DNA from: Parapristionchus giblindavisi
Lineage: Eukaryota > Nematoda > Chromadorea > Rhabditida > Diplogasteridae
Assembly (NCBI GenBank): GCA_943737045.1
Contig: CALSFV010000071.1
Location: forward strand, 372,001 to 436,000
Reading direction: 5' to 3'
DNA: 64,000 nucleotides
The notes below the pieces were generated by a model. The model searched no databases and was not told the origin of the DNA. It saw only the letters and a list, made by a program, of their open reading frames with translations. Shown piece by piece: positions 11,001-32,968 of the stretch. Each line of letters starts with the position of its first letter. Position 1 is the first letter of the stretch. Both the position numbers and the translations under genes were made by a program.

Positions 11001-14000
11001 ATTACGTTGAATAGGTGAAAATCGCGAAAAACCTACTTCCCGGTTTTCTTCATAGGCCTATTTCGTCATCATCCCGGGGGACAAGACGCGTGGCGTTAGC
11101 ACCAAAAGATGCGCCGTAAAAAGTTGTTTAATATAAGTCTTAATCTCAAAAAGTTATAGAGCCGATTTCGAGCATTCATATTCCCCGATTTTGATTTTCG
11201 CGTTTTTTTGCTCTCCGCCAACTTTGACCGCAATTTCCCGGCCACCCGCGATTGGGAAAAATCGGCAAAAATACGAGTTAGATTGCCCCAAGTCTTCTGG
11301 TCAGTTCCATACCCCAACTTGCAATTTTTGACCCATTTAGTATCAAGTTTGGCGCCAAAATGTGCAAAAAACCCGACATCCGTCGTTTCACCTAAAAGAC
11401 GGCTCCGGATCGGCTCGGGACCAGTGCCATTCGATCCGGCGTGGTCGAAAACCCCAGTAGCCGGAATCTGGCATATTTCCCCCAACATCTTGATAGAACA
11501 AATTTGAAAAAACCTACCGCGGTAAATCGGTCTACTTGCGATCTTTTATATAGGGGTTAACTAGCAGTGCTAGGGGCAGAGCCGAAAATTGTTTTACTTC
11601 TGAGCGTTTCATTATTATACTTGAAACGCGGGAGGAGCATTGCGCTAGCGCGGAAGGGTGCTGCGCACCCTTCCGCATAGAATGCTCGAGTCGCCAAGTA
11701 TGGACACTTTTCTCTTGTTTTCTGACTTATTAGACAATTTGTCGAAAAATATATGAAAAACGACAACATAAAACTATTTGCTTTGAATTTTTAACAGCAA
11801 AATTACTTGGAAGCAGTTGTCGTGAGCTTTTGATTGTTTGGGGGGGGACACCCCCCAACCCCCCATTTTCTATATTCCATGATATGAAACTCATTCGTGG
11901 ACTCGTTCATAAGCTTTCTGACATTTTCCGGATGTCTTAAGATCAATGTTTGTCTCAATATTATCGAAAAATGTCGTTAAACTGAATGAATGTCGCTACA
12001 GATATCAATTGAATAGTTAAGAGTCATGCATGACATGTTTTCCTGATCAGAATGACTCAAAACAACTTGTTTCATCATTCTTGGCACCAAAAATTACCCA
12101 AGAACACTTTATTTCAGTCAGGAAAAATCAGCAAAAGTTTTGGATCGAACCGGGGTTCGAACCCGCTCGGTGTTTTTAGAGTGGTATCTCTTTACCTCGA
12201 CGCTATGAGTTCATTTTGTTTCTAAATATAGTCATATTATACACCAATCGACGCGTATAGAGTGGGGCTACAACTTTCTTTGCCATGTAAAATGCATAAA
12301 ACAATTTTGAAAATAAATTTAACCAAGAAAACTGGCAAAATCGTGTTTTCGCACCTTTTCGGCGATTTTTCGCGGTACAAAGAGCTCGTGCGGAGGTGAA
12401 GTGACATAGTTTTTCTAAACCAGTTTTTCAAGCGCTACAACATGAGTTACATTTGGTTGAATAAAAAAGGTGCGAAATTTGAGTTTTTTGAAAAAGTTAA
12501 AAATCGACCTTTTTTCGCGACCGTACAGCTCCGTGGGTATTGCACGAAATGAGTTGGGTCCAAAAGCCGAAAGGTGCGCCTCATCGAGTTCTACAATTTA
12601 GTTTCAGGAGCCGGGACGCGAAAATTACGTTGAATAGGTGAAAATCGCGAAAAACCTACTTCCCGGTTTTCTTCATAGGCCTATTTCGTCATCATCCCGG
12701 GGGACAAGACGCGTGGCGTTAGCACCAAAAGATGCGCCGTAAAAAGTTGTTTAATATAAGTCTTAATCTCAAAAAGTTATAGAGCCGATTTCGAGCATTC
12801 ATATTCCCCGATTTTGATTTTCGCGTTTTTTTGCTCTCCGCCAACTTTGACCGCAATTTCCCGGCCACCCGCGATTGGGAAAAATCGGCAAAAATACGAG
12901 TTAGATTGCCCCAAGTCTTCTGGTCAGTTCCATACCCCAACTTGCAATTTTTGACCCATTTAGTATCAAGTTTGGCGCCAAAATGTGCAAAAAACCCGAC
13001 ATCCGTCGTTTCACCTAAAAGACGGCTCCGGATCGGCTCGGGACCAGTGCCATTCGATCCGGCGTGGTCGAAAACCCCAGTAGCCGGAATCTGGCATATT
13101 TCCCCCAACATCTTGATAGAACAAATTTGAAAAAACCTACCGCGGTAAATCGGTCTACTTGCGATCTTTTATATAGGGGTTAACTAGCAGTGCTAGGGGG
13201 ATCCATTAATTTTTTTTACTTTTGACATGTATACTTGTAGCGCGGGAGGAGCATTGCGCTAGCGCGGAAGGGTGCTGCGCACCCTTCCGTCTAGACTGCT
13301 CGAGTCGCCCAGTTTTGTCTTGTTTTCTGACTTATTAGACGATTTGTCGAAAAAATATGTGAAAAACGACAACATAAAACTATTTGCTTTGAATTTTGAA
13401 CGGTAAAATTACTTGGAAGCAAGCTCGACCTTTTGATTGTTTGGGGGGGACACCCCCCCAACCCCCCATTTTCTATATTATATGATATGAAACTCATTCG
13501 AGGACTCGTTCATAAGCTTTCCGACATTTTCCGGATGTCTTAGGATCAATGTTTGTCTCAATATTATCGAAAAATTTCGTTGACCTGGATGAATGTTGCT
13601 ACAGATATCAATTGAATAGTTAAGAGTCATGCATGACATGTTTTCCTGCTCAGAATGACTCAAAACAAGTCGTCTCATCATTCCCGGCACCTAAAATTAC
13701 CTTGGAACACTTTCTTTCAGTCAGGAAAAATCAGCAAAAGTTTTGGATCGAACCGGGGTTCGAACCCGCTCGGTGATTTTAGAGTGGTACCTCTTTACCT
13801 CGACGCCATGGGTTCATTTTGTTTCTAAATATAGTCATATTATACCCCAATCGACGCGCAAAGAGTAGGACTACAACTTTCTTTGCCATATAAACCGTCT
13901 CAAACAACTTTAAAAATAAATTTAGGCAAGAAAACTGGCAAAATCGTGTTTTCGCACCTTTTCGGCGATTTTTCGCGGTACAAAGAGGTCGTGCGGAGGT

Positions 14001-17000
14001 GGAGTGACATAAATTTTCTAAACCAGTTTTTCAAGCGCTACAACATGAGCATAGTTTGGTTGAATAAAAAAGGTGCGAAATTTGAGTTTTTTGAAAAAGT
14101 TAAAAATCGACCATTTTTAGCGACCGCACAGCTCCGCGAATACTAAACCAAATGAGTTGGGTCCAAAAGCGAAAAGTTGCGCCTCGTCGAGTTGTACAAT
14201 TTACTTTCAGGAGCCGGGACGCAAAAATCACGTTGAATAGGTAAAAATCGCGAAAAACCTACTTCCCGGTTTTCTTCACAGATCTATTTCGTCATCACCA
14301 AACCCGTTTCAGGGCACGACACTAGTGCCAAAAGATGCGCCGTAAAAAGTTGCTTAACATAAGTCTTAACCAGAAAAAGTTATGGGCGATTTTTTGAGTT
14401 ATCATATTGCGGCATTTTGATTTTCGCCTTTTTTTGCCCTCCGCCAACTTTGACCGGATTTTCCGGAAAAACCGTGATTGGGAAAAATCGGCAAAAATAT
14501 AAATTAGATTGCCCCAAGTCTTGTGGTCATTTTAGTATACCAACTTTTAATTTTTGACATAATTATCACCAAGTTCTGCGCCAAAAAGTGCAAAAAACCC
14601 GAGATCCGGCGTTTCACCTAAAAGACGGCTCCGGATCGGCTCGGGACCAGTGCCATTCGATCCGGCGTGGTCGAAAACCCCAGTAGCCGGAATCTGGCAT
14701 AAATCACCCAACATCCTGATAGAACAAATTTCAAAAAACCTACCGCGGTAAATCGGTCGAATTGCGATCTTTTATATAGGGGTTAAACTAGCAGTGCTAG
14801 GGGGATCCATAATTTTTTTTACTTCCGAGCGTTTTATACTTTTAGTGTTTTATCATTGCGCTAGCACGGAAGGGTGCTGCGCACCCTTCCGTCTAGACTG
14901 CTCGAGTCGCCCAGTATGGACCCTTTTCTCTTGTTTTCTGACTTATTAGACGATTTGTCGAAAAAAATATATGAAAAACGACAACATAAAACTATTTGCT
15001 TTGAATTTTGAACGGCAAAACCACTTGGGAGAAGTTGGCGTAAGCTTTTGATTGTTTGGGGGGGACACCCCCCCAACCCCCCATTTTCTATAATCCATGA
15101 CACGAAACACATTCGTGGACTCGTTCATAAGCTTTCCCACATTTTGCGGATGTCTTAAGATCAATGTTAGTCTCACTATTATCGAAAAATTTCGTTGAAC
15201 TGAATGAATGTCGCTACAGATATCAATTGGTAAGAGAAGAGTCATGCATGATATGTTTTCCTGCTCAGAATGACTCAAAATAACTTGTTTCATCATTCTT
15301 AGCACAAAAAACTACCCTAGGACACATTCTCGAGACCAGTAAAAATCAGCAAAAGTTTTGGATCGAACCGGGGTTCGAACCCGCTCGGTGTTTTTAGAGT
15401 GGTACCTCTTTACCTCGACGCCATGAGTTCATTTTGTTTCTAAATATAGTCATATTATACACCAATCGACGCGTAAAGAGTGGGACTACAATTTTCTTTG
15501 CCATATAAAACGCCTAAAATAATTGTAAAAATAAATTTAACCAGGAAAACTGGCAAAATCGCCTTTTCGCACCTTTTTGGCGATTTTTCGCGGCACAAAG
15601 AGGTCGTGCGGAGGTGAAGAGACATGGTTTTTCTAAACCAGTTTTTCAAGCGCTACAACGTGAGCATAGTTAGGTTGAATAAAAAAGGTGCGAAATTTGA
15701 GTTTTTTGGAAAAGTTATAAATTGGCTATTTTTCGCGACCGCACAGCTCCGTGAATACTAAACCAAATGAGTTGGGTCCAAAAGCAAAAAGTTGCGCCGC
15801 ATCGAGTTCTACAATTTAGTTTCAGGAGCCGGGACGCGAAAATTACTTTTAATGGGTGAAAATTGCGAAAAACCTACTTTCCTGATTTCTTCAAAGGTCT
15901 ATTTCGTCATCACCAAGCCCGTTTCAGGGCACGACACTAGTGCCAAAAGATGCGCCGTAAAAAGTTGCTTAACATAAGTCTTAGCCAGAAAAAGTTATGG
16001 GCGATTTTTCGAGTTATCATATTTCGGCATTTTGATTTTCGCCTTTTTTTGCCCTCCGCCAACTTTGTCCGGAGTTTCCGGAAAAACCGTGATTGGGAAA
16101 AATCGGCAAAAATACGAGTTAGATTGCCCCAAGTCTTCTGGTCAGTTCCATACCCCAACTTGCAATTTTTGACCCATTTAGTATCAAGTTTAGCGCCAAA
16201 ATGTGCAAAAAACCCGAGAGCCGGCGTTTCACCTAAAAGACGGCTCCGGATCGGCTCGGGACCAGTGCCATTCGATCCGGCGTGGTGGAAAACCCCAGTA
16301 GCCGGAATCTGGCATAAATCACCCAACATCCTGATAGAACAAATTTCAAAAAACCTACCGCGGTAAATCGGTCGAATTGCGATCTTTTATATAGGGGTTA
16401 ATTTTATTTTAATATAACTTTTATGACCCGATCAATAGTAATGAAAAACCTCACGTTTTCCCCTTAATTTCTTTGAAAAATAATGGTTAAATTAAGATTG
16501 TTCTAAAAGAAAATGAATTGAACTTACCATCCATTATATTGTAGATATATAACAATTGATAATAGTATTAAACTCTCAATAATCTTCGATGAACAATAAA
16601 TAGGAGCTCCTTCTAACCATCCCCTTTTTGATACTTCTTGACGAAGTTTCTCAAAATTTTCTACCATCTTCTTCTCCTAAATAAATGCGTTACATAAAAT
16701 AAAACAGTAATTTAATAAATGTAATAAATAACCTGTTCAATTGTGATATCATTATCATACGATGATATATTGATATCACTATGATCTATTCTTTTCTCTT
16801 GAATTCCTTCTAATTCCTAAAACAAATGTTTTCAAAACTTCCTTATAAATTGAGAAGAGTTACCTTAGCTTCAGTATCACTAAGTACATTATTCTTCTTG
16901 ATTGAAATCAATTGCTTGTAAGCCTTAGTACTACCAGCATGGAAAGCATGGAATATATGTGTAGCATCAGATCCAGAATATTGATTGATAACTGGTCCTC

Positions 17001-17137
17001 CAGGATGTTTTAAGATCTGACTCTCACTTAATTCAACCCATACATCATCTACCTGAAACACGAATTAGATCATGATAGTCATTTGAATAATATCCAACCT
17101 TTAACCGTAGAGAAGCACTTTTCCGATCGTCTCCCAT
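5006..17137 (-). CDS. fat-3: Delta-6 fatty acid desaturase with cytochrome b5 domain (FAT-3-like)
   Basis: Thirteen exons on the minus strand (17137-17099, 17052-16864, 16816-16733, 16676-16528, 6532-6440, 6340-6265, 6027-5900, 5847-5706, 5656-5554, 5500-5444, 5396-5290, 5241-5143, 5086-5006) join in frame to 448 residues, the normal family length. Residues ~14-90 form a cytochrome b5 domain with the haem motif His-Pro-Gly-Gly at 29-32. The di-iron histidine boxes are intact: His-Glu-Phe-Ala-His (174-178), His-Asn-Thr-His-His (211-215) and Gln-Val-Glu-His-His (389-393), the last with the Gln typical of front-end desaturases. The enzyme should insert a double bond between an existing one and the carboxyl end of C18 acyl chains in the ER, for polyunsaturated fatty acid synthesis. 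Overall similarity is to nematode FAT-3 rather than FAT-4, judged by recognition only. Intron 4 (6533-16527) is 10.0 kb and holds a tandem array; the others are mostly about 50 bp. Confidence 0.9.
10026..10052. other. GC-rich hairpin of the array unit (unit 3 shown)
   Basis: GCGGAAGGGTGC, a 3-nt loop TGC, and GCACCCTTCCGC form a perfect 12-bp stem about 90 bp inside the unit. The same hairpin is present in units 2 (one change), 3, 4, 5 and 6; unit 1 has an imperfect version (from about 6648). About 165 bp further on each unit has a run of 6-9 G, ACA, then a run of 6-8 C and a second C run, another strong fold. Confidence 0.75.
10513..10590 (-). other. B-box-like conserved block of the array unit (unit 3 shown)
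   Basis: The block reads GGATCGAACCGGGGTTCGAACCC on the plus strand in part; on the minus strand GGGTTCGAACCCC gives a T-arm-like 4-bp stem with a TTCGAAC loop and an 11-base match to a Pol III B box. About 35-45 bases 5' on the minus strand lies TGGCGTCGAGG, an A-box-like match with one key change (C for the invariant A14). It recurs at about 7153, 8896, 12136, 13745 and 15358, nearly unchanged. It does not fold as a full tRNA, so it is a tRNA-like or B-box remnant, not a tRNA gene. Confidence 0.4.
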
Positions 17138-17975
17138 TGAAAGACTATGAGGAATAGTACTTCTTCCTTTTGACCTCTATCTATAACCCTCATCTTTTAC
17201 TTCCATTCTCTATATACTCTCTCTATCTCCATACTATCTCCTTCTCAGTAAAATCATGCCATCTTTTGTATGAATGTGATATGGAGAAGATCACTGTAGA
17301 AGAATAAGAAAAATGGTCTGAGAAAATAATAATCTCTTATATATTCCATACGTAGTCTGATTCAAAGTTCAAAGGTCAATATAAACATACATTAGATGGA
17401 TTATGATTATGGAGTTAAAGGTTCCGCGAAAATTTACTTGAACAAACTGTGAAGTCAGAAAGATAGTAAAAGTTATTCTACTTATCGTACATTATTAATT
17501 TTACGCTAATTCGGCTTACTGATCGGTAGAGTTATGAAAAAAATCGCTTGTTAGATATGCATTCGCCGATCTCAATTTTTAATAAATAAGTAATACTCTT
17601 CGGTTTCACTGTGTGTTTTTTTTTCATTTGCTTTCAGTTTGTATGATTTTTTCTACGAGAAAGGTAGTTACAGTCCACTTGTCTATAATATTGATGAAAG
17701 GTATTTGCATTTTTTTTCTTTTTTTTTTCCATTTAACGAATAATTACTATACTGTATAAAATAATAAGGCACGTCCGTCTGTCTGTCGGTCCGTCTCTCC
17801 TTTCATTCACTTTCTTCTCCATTTCTCTACGTGGTGCGATTGGTAAATAGGTCTACTCTCTCTCTCACAATCAGCATTTCTTTTACGTTTGTCTCTGTGG
17901 TGCGGTCCGTAATCCGCGGCACAAAATTTAAAAAAATATTTCTGGCTGTTGATTAGATTTCTGTATTTGACAATG
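17138..17975. other. Intergenic region 5' of the desaturase gene
   Basis: AT-rich DNA with poly-T runs (17617-17625, 17708-17730). No gene is recognised. The first few hundred bases should include the desaturase promoter (minus strand); no motif can be assigned. Confidence 0.4.
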
Positions 17976-18375
17976 GTTTCTCTCCATATAGAGTTTAACT
18001 CTTCATTATTGATGACCGCGGATAAAATGATCTCCAAAATATTTAATTACAAGTTTTTTACGTAAAAGACATAAGCTAACTGGAGCAGACTGTAGATGTG
18101 ATCCGGAAACGAAAACAAGTTGATCTCATATTAAACAGCTTTAAATTCTGATTCGAAATATATGTATAAATCTATTGACATAAAAATACTCTCAGAAGCA
18201 GAATGGCGACTTCAAACATCTAGAGTATACTCCAGTCAGCACTACTGACTCAGCAGTCGACTTTTACTAATTGATACAGCTACTCCTCGGAGAAAACTTG
18301 AAATTGGATGTTTTGGAGATTATTTTATCCACGGTAGTCAATAATGGAGAATTAAACTCTATAATGAACATTCTT
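17976..18375. repeat. Degenerate inverted repeat
   Basis: The segment about 17985-18050 (ending with ATGATCTCCAAAATA) is matched in inverse by about 18295-18365 (TTTTGGAGATTATTTTATCC, then AACTCTATAATG). The arms are roughly 70 bp with several changes and are separated by about 245 bp. The two apparent small open frames that span the arms share a short similar peptide only because they read the same repeat on opposite strands. Probably an old foldback transposon; no flanking duplication was identified. Confidence 0.5.
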
Positions 18376-18681
18376 CAACTATTTGAGCTGAATATTATAG
18401 AATTAAAACTGTCCGAACAATACAAATTCCGCAATTTGCCGCGCAATATTCAGACTCCGCCCACTTCTTCGCGCGACATACCATTTTCTCTAGTTTTATC
18501 GAATTTTATGGCGTTTCCTCATCATTTCACAGGACTTTCAATAAAAAGAAAATTATATGCATTGAAAAAACGTTCGAAAAAACCTTCCGATTTTTTTTGC
18601 AGTGCGTTTTTCTCAACGGTGGAGAAGTTTACTATATTCGGCATTTGGCGCGGTGTGTGCAAAACTTTTGTAATTCTATAA

Positions 18682-19204
18682 TAACATGAGATCAACTATT
18701 TTAAATACTTGAATCGAAATTTTTGGATGTCAGCTGCCTTTAATACGCAATGAGGTGTTACAATAACACCGCAAAAGAAAACTGTGCTCGCTTAGAGCTT
18801 AGTCATATTTTCTAATTAAAGAATATCGATCATGTACACCATTGCCTTACAAATGTGTCAAAGAAAATATATAATACAATTCATTCAAGGTATATTCTCT
18901 CCTTTTTTCGAAACTCTAACAATTTCACTTTCAGATGCGGAAGATTATTAATCTTTTATCAGATTAAATCATAATTGAGGGTGTATATTATCCGGGAAAT
19001 AGAACTATTAGTAAACGTTTAATTTCTTCACGGCGGCTCAATGATAGTAACTAAGAAGCTCTTGCCGGAGAAAAAAAGGATCGCAAACTGAGTGATGATA
19101 AGCACTAAAACATCTAGGTTCTCCCAGCGCGAAAGTTGACTACGGTATATCTGGGCGCTCGCTTCTGACTAGACCTATCATCGAGTTTTACGATTCGCGA
19201 GGCA
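18682..19204. other. Intergenic, nothing recognised
   Basis: AT-rich non-coding DNA with no open frame of interest and no clear repeat structure. Confidence 0.4.
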
Positions 19205-19205
19205 T

Positions 19206-19275
19206 GCCGATATGGCTTAGTGGATAGAGCTTTTGTTTATCTATCCGAACCTCGTAGGTTCTAATCCCGCCCAGT
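19206..19275 (+). other. tRNA-like pseudogene (or SINE head)
   Basis: A perfect A box, TGGCTTAGTGG at 19213-19223, is followed by a near-perfect B box, GGTTCTAATCC at 19257-19267 (T for a purine at one position), at the normal tRNA spacing. A D-stem GCT/AGC is possible. Acceptor and anticodon stems do not pair, so it is not a functional tRNA. Surrounding sequence does not show a clear SINE tail. Confidence 0.5.
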
Positions 19276-19766
19276 GCAAATCAACTTTGCCGATTGTTCG
19301 TAATGCAAGAGGCTTCAAGCCAAAGTTAAATGTAGGGATTTCTCTTCATTGAACCGCCGTGTTCTTGATTATGTAGCATGACAAAATTATGTTGTCGAAG
19401 CACAGAAAGGAATAACGACAAATATGAATCCTACTCAAAAATAGATTCAGATAACGTATATCTTAATAGTAAGTATGGTCTTCTAGTTACTCTGGATGAC
19501 AGTTTGGTTTAAATGTCGAAGAAATATAGCACTAAAGGAATATCAGAATAAGGCAGAACATAATATCATATTTTGATTATTGAATTATTGAATGATTAAC
19601 ATTAAGATAAAAGAGAAAGACCGAAGGCTATATAATGAATGAATAATATCAATATCTTATATAGATGAAATGATTAATTAAGAAACATCTTGACAATTGT
19701 CATCTTCGAGATATAAAGAGAGGATATTGGTCATGTCTATTTTTCTATTTTCTAACCATTAACATA

Positions 19767-21235
19767 TCACGCGTGTCGCGTAAGGATCGAGACAAAATCA
19801 TGGGGTGTCCGGACAAAATATAACCCCTATTATATTTACTATTTTTGGATAGCCCTGACAGTGCCGGAGAAGATAGCGTTTCGATTTTTTGTCTAAGATC
19901 AATTTTGACGAAGATAGACGTCGTTGACTGTCGGAATGTGTGGAAAAGTGTTGATTTTCACCCGCAATAGCTCGCTTTGGAACGGAAATAGCGAAAATAT
20001 CACAGAGATATAAATTGTAGAGAATTTTCAGGAGAATCGAAATAACACAAGCAGAAATTACAAAATCGATTTTTCATCAGCTTCTGTGGCGGAAAGCTGA
20101 CGTTTGCACAGCAAATCATAAGTGCAATTTTTTATTGGCTCAGATGGTAGATATTGTGAAGACGCATCGATTGTTATATACTTTATGGGGTCGAATCGTG
20201 ACCGCAATATGAGTTTTGTCCAAAAAACGAGTCTGAAATCTCGGACTTAGCCGATTTCTGGCTCGAGAGAAGGAAGGATCACTTTGATCTACCCACTCGT
20301 CTCTCGATGATCTATGATATTTCCTGGTATTTCTGTACATGGAACTCGAAAAAAGCAAAGAAATAAATGAAAAGCATAACTAAACCCTAATTCAAAGAAG
20401 GAATTAGCATGTTATGGCTCGTTAAAAAATAGTGGAAAACCGAAATCGGCGACTTTCCACCCGTTAAAAAAGTACCCGGAAAGACTAAAATGGAAACACG
20501 AAATTTGAATTCGCGCGCGCGCAAAGAGGTGCGAGAATTCAAATTCCGACTTTCCGAGTTGAATTTCCATTTTATCTGCTAAAAATTGATGACGGAAACT
20601 CTTAATTTGAATTCCCACACCTCTTTGCGCGCGCGCGAATTCAAATTTCGTGTTTCAAACAGGGAAACCTATTGAAAACACTTGAAAACACGTATAACAA
20701 AAAAAAGAGTTGGTAAATCATAGATCAGCGAGAGACGGGTGGGTAGATCAAAGTGATCCTTCCATCTCTCGAGCCAGAAATCGGCTAAGTCCGGGATTTC
20801 AGACTCGTTTTTTGGAAAAAACTCATATTGCGGTCACGATTCGACCCCATAAAGTATATATCAATCGATGCGTCTTCACAATATCTACCATCTGAGCCAA
20901 TAAAAAATTGCACTTATGATTTGCTGTGCAAACGTCAGCTTTCCGCCACAGAAGCTGATGAAAAATCGATTTTGTAATTTCAGCTTGTGTTATTTCGATG
21001 TCTCTGTGATATTTTCGCTATTCCCATTCCAAATCGAGCTATTGCGGGTGAAAGTCAAGACGTTTCCACAAATTCCGACAGTCAACGGCGTCTATCTTCG
21101 TCAAAATTGACCTTAGACAAACAATCGAAACGCTATCTTCTCCGGCACTGTCAGGGCTATCCAAAAATGATTCAAACCAAATTTTCATTTTTTCATTGTC
21201 CGGTAGTTGTATCGATTCTTACGCGACACGCGTGA
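19767..21235. mobile_element. Foldback element FB1, solo copy
   Basis: Long inverted arms of about 600 bp start TCACGCGTGTCGCGTAAGGA and end with the inverse, ACGCGACACGCGTGA. A TA dinucleotide sits at each edge (19765-19766, 21236-21237), compatible with a Tc1/mariner-type TA target duplication. The centre, about 20480-20660, holds a second palindrome in which an arm with alternating GCGCGCGCG next to CAAAGAGGTG faces CACCTCTTTGCGCGCGCG. Arms share most of their sequence with the two FB1 copies at 49879 and 57257, but the loop is different. No transposase is encoded. Confidence 0.85.
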
Positions 21236-21237
21236 TA

Positions 21238-22082
21238 TATGTACATTTAGAGGTTTCATAATAACATAGAAAAATGAATATGGATAAGATGTATTAGAAT
21301 TGAAGATACCTATGCAAGAATTCAAAGAACATCTAAGAAATAATACAAACCTATGCATAGACCATGAAGAATATGCAGTTTATGATGTGCCGAAAACAGT
21401 ATGAAATTTTTAAAATATTTTCGGCATAAATCTATGGCCAAAAATGAATATTCTTTAACATTAAAACTAAGGAAATAAAATTCCGTTTCAGAGTTCCTAA
21501 GATTTACATACATGAAAATTACGAAAGTGCAACAAAATTATATTTTTATCATTTAAAAACATAATAGGTGAAGCCAATTCTAAAGGAAAACAAGAATAAC
21601 ACACAAAAATAAAATTTAAGAATTGGATTAATAGTCGCTCAAGTTAAGAAAACTACAGTATACCACGACCATCTGTGCTTCCCTTCTCCTATTGAGTTTC
21701 AGTATAAATATATAATTTATAATGCAAATGGTATGAGATCAATCAAACATATCAAAATACTTCTGTAATTTTCAGTATCATAATTATTATCGATTGTTAT
21801 GTTGATAAATATATGAATAAAGACAAAACGTTTTATGTATAATCTGAATGATTTGTATCTTAATAGTAGCATTGAATGGATGGGAATAATATAATATTAA
21901 AGTGGCTGAGAATGAGAATGAGGTGGTCTAGCTACGAATTAATCAATATGAGCAATCAATAGATTAATACTGAGATTGAATCACAACATGGAATTGAATG
22001 AATGAATGAAGAGGAGAGGAAGAGGGAGAGGGAGAGGGAGAGGGAGAGGAAGAGGGAGAGCATCCGTATATTAAGAAGACTC

Positions 22083-22155
<73 letters not shown>

Positions 22156-22514
22156 GAAGATGTATCACAATGAGTATAATATTGTATCCTGATTGATATT
22201 GATAAAGATAGAGATAAGAATAACCAATCGATATATCGAATCAATCAATAATATGGATATAATCTCATGAAGTAATCAATAGTATGTATGAATGTATGTA
22301 CACTGTATCAAATAATGAATGGAAAGAATACTGTATAATGGAAGGAATATGGTAGAATAGAATAGAGAAGATGAACAAAATATGAAGAATGATAACAAAA
22401 TAGATATAGAATGTATAAAAGATTGTCATATGAATGAATTGAATGATGGAATGATTAGAAGAAGATAGACAAACTAGTGAACTAATCAACTATTCTAATA
22501 TATTACAATCGTTG
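21238..22514. other. AT-rich intergenic with simple repeats
   Basis: No gene is seen. Contains a purine-rich GAGAGG tract (about 22012-22060), a (TA)n microsatellite of about 31 repeats at 22089-22152, and short ATGA/ATCA-type repeats. Open frames through these repeats are artefacts of composition. The 3' flank of nuclear receptor 1 lies at its right edge. Confidence 0.6.
22089..22152. repeat. (TA)n microsatellite
   Basis: Uninterrupted TA dinucleotide run of about 64 bp. Confidence 0.95.
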
Positions 22515-32693
<10,179 letters not shown>

Positions 32694-32968
32694 ATGATGA
32701 TGATCTATAATCAATATTAATGAATAGAATGATCTATACAAATGAATGAAACAAAACGGAAATGAATGAATAGATGATAGATAAAGATAAAAGAATGATT
32801 GAATGATTGATAGAAAAGGAGGAGTGAATAGAAGAGAATGAATGAATCAATTGATTACTTCATATTGTACTCTCTCTTCCTACATATTCACTTACTACTC
32901 TCTCTCTCTCACTACCCTTCTTCTTCTTCTTTTACATCTTATTCGATACTTTCATTTGAGTATACTTA

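Larger units (their letters stand above)
6566..16400. repeat. Tandem array of six ~1.6-kb units inside the desaturase intron
   Basis: Each unit opens with CTAGCAGTGCTAG, a 6-bp perfect palindrome with one spacer base, and closes with TATATAGGGGTTA. Unit starts are 6566, 8321, 9938, 11561, 13184 and 14788; the array stops at 16400. Lengths are 1755, 1617, 1623, 1623, 1604 and 1613 bp. Units 3 and 4 look identical by eye; the others differ by small indels and substitutions. Unit junctions carry TA, TAA or TAAA, and the outer flanks are TAA on both sides, so an original 3-bp TAA target duplication is possible. Every unit has the same order: terminal palindrome, GC hairpin, G-run/C-run block, B-box-like block, then a conserved CCGGATCG..CGATCCGG block. 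Open frames inside (64-130 codons) are not conserved in a protein-like way. On the minus strand each unit ends in CTAG followed by T, a Helitron-like 3' end. Confidence 0.9.

Noticed and set aside
9473..16366. Repeated 64-, 70-, 99- and 130-codon frames in the desaturase intron
   Set aside because: They recur only because the units repeat; the frames overlap on both strands, differ in units 1, 5 and 6, and show no domain.
17807..18681. Frames of 76 and 136 codons sharing a short peptide
   Set aside because: The shared peptide comes from the two arms of an inverted repeat read on opposite strands.
19206..19275. Functional tRNA gene
   Set aside because: A and B boxes are good, but acceptor and anticodon stems do not pair.
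20140..21235. Several 60-82-codon frames in FB1
   Set aside because: They mirror each other across the inverted arms and carry no domain; same for frames at 50112-51479 and 57668-58865.
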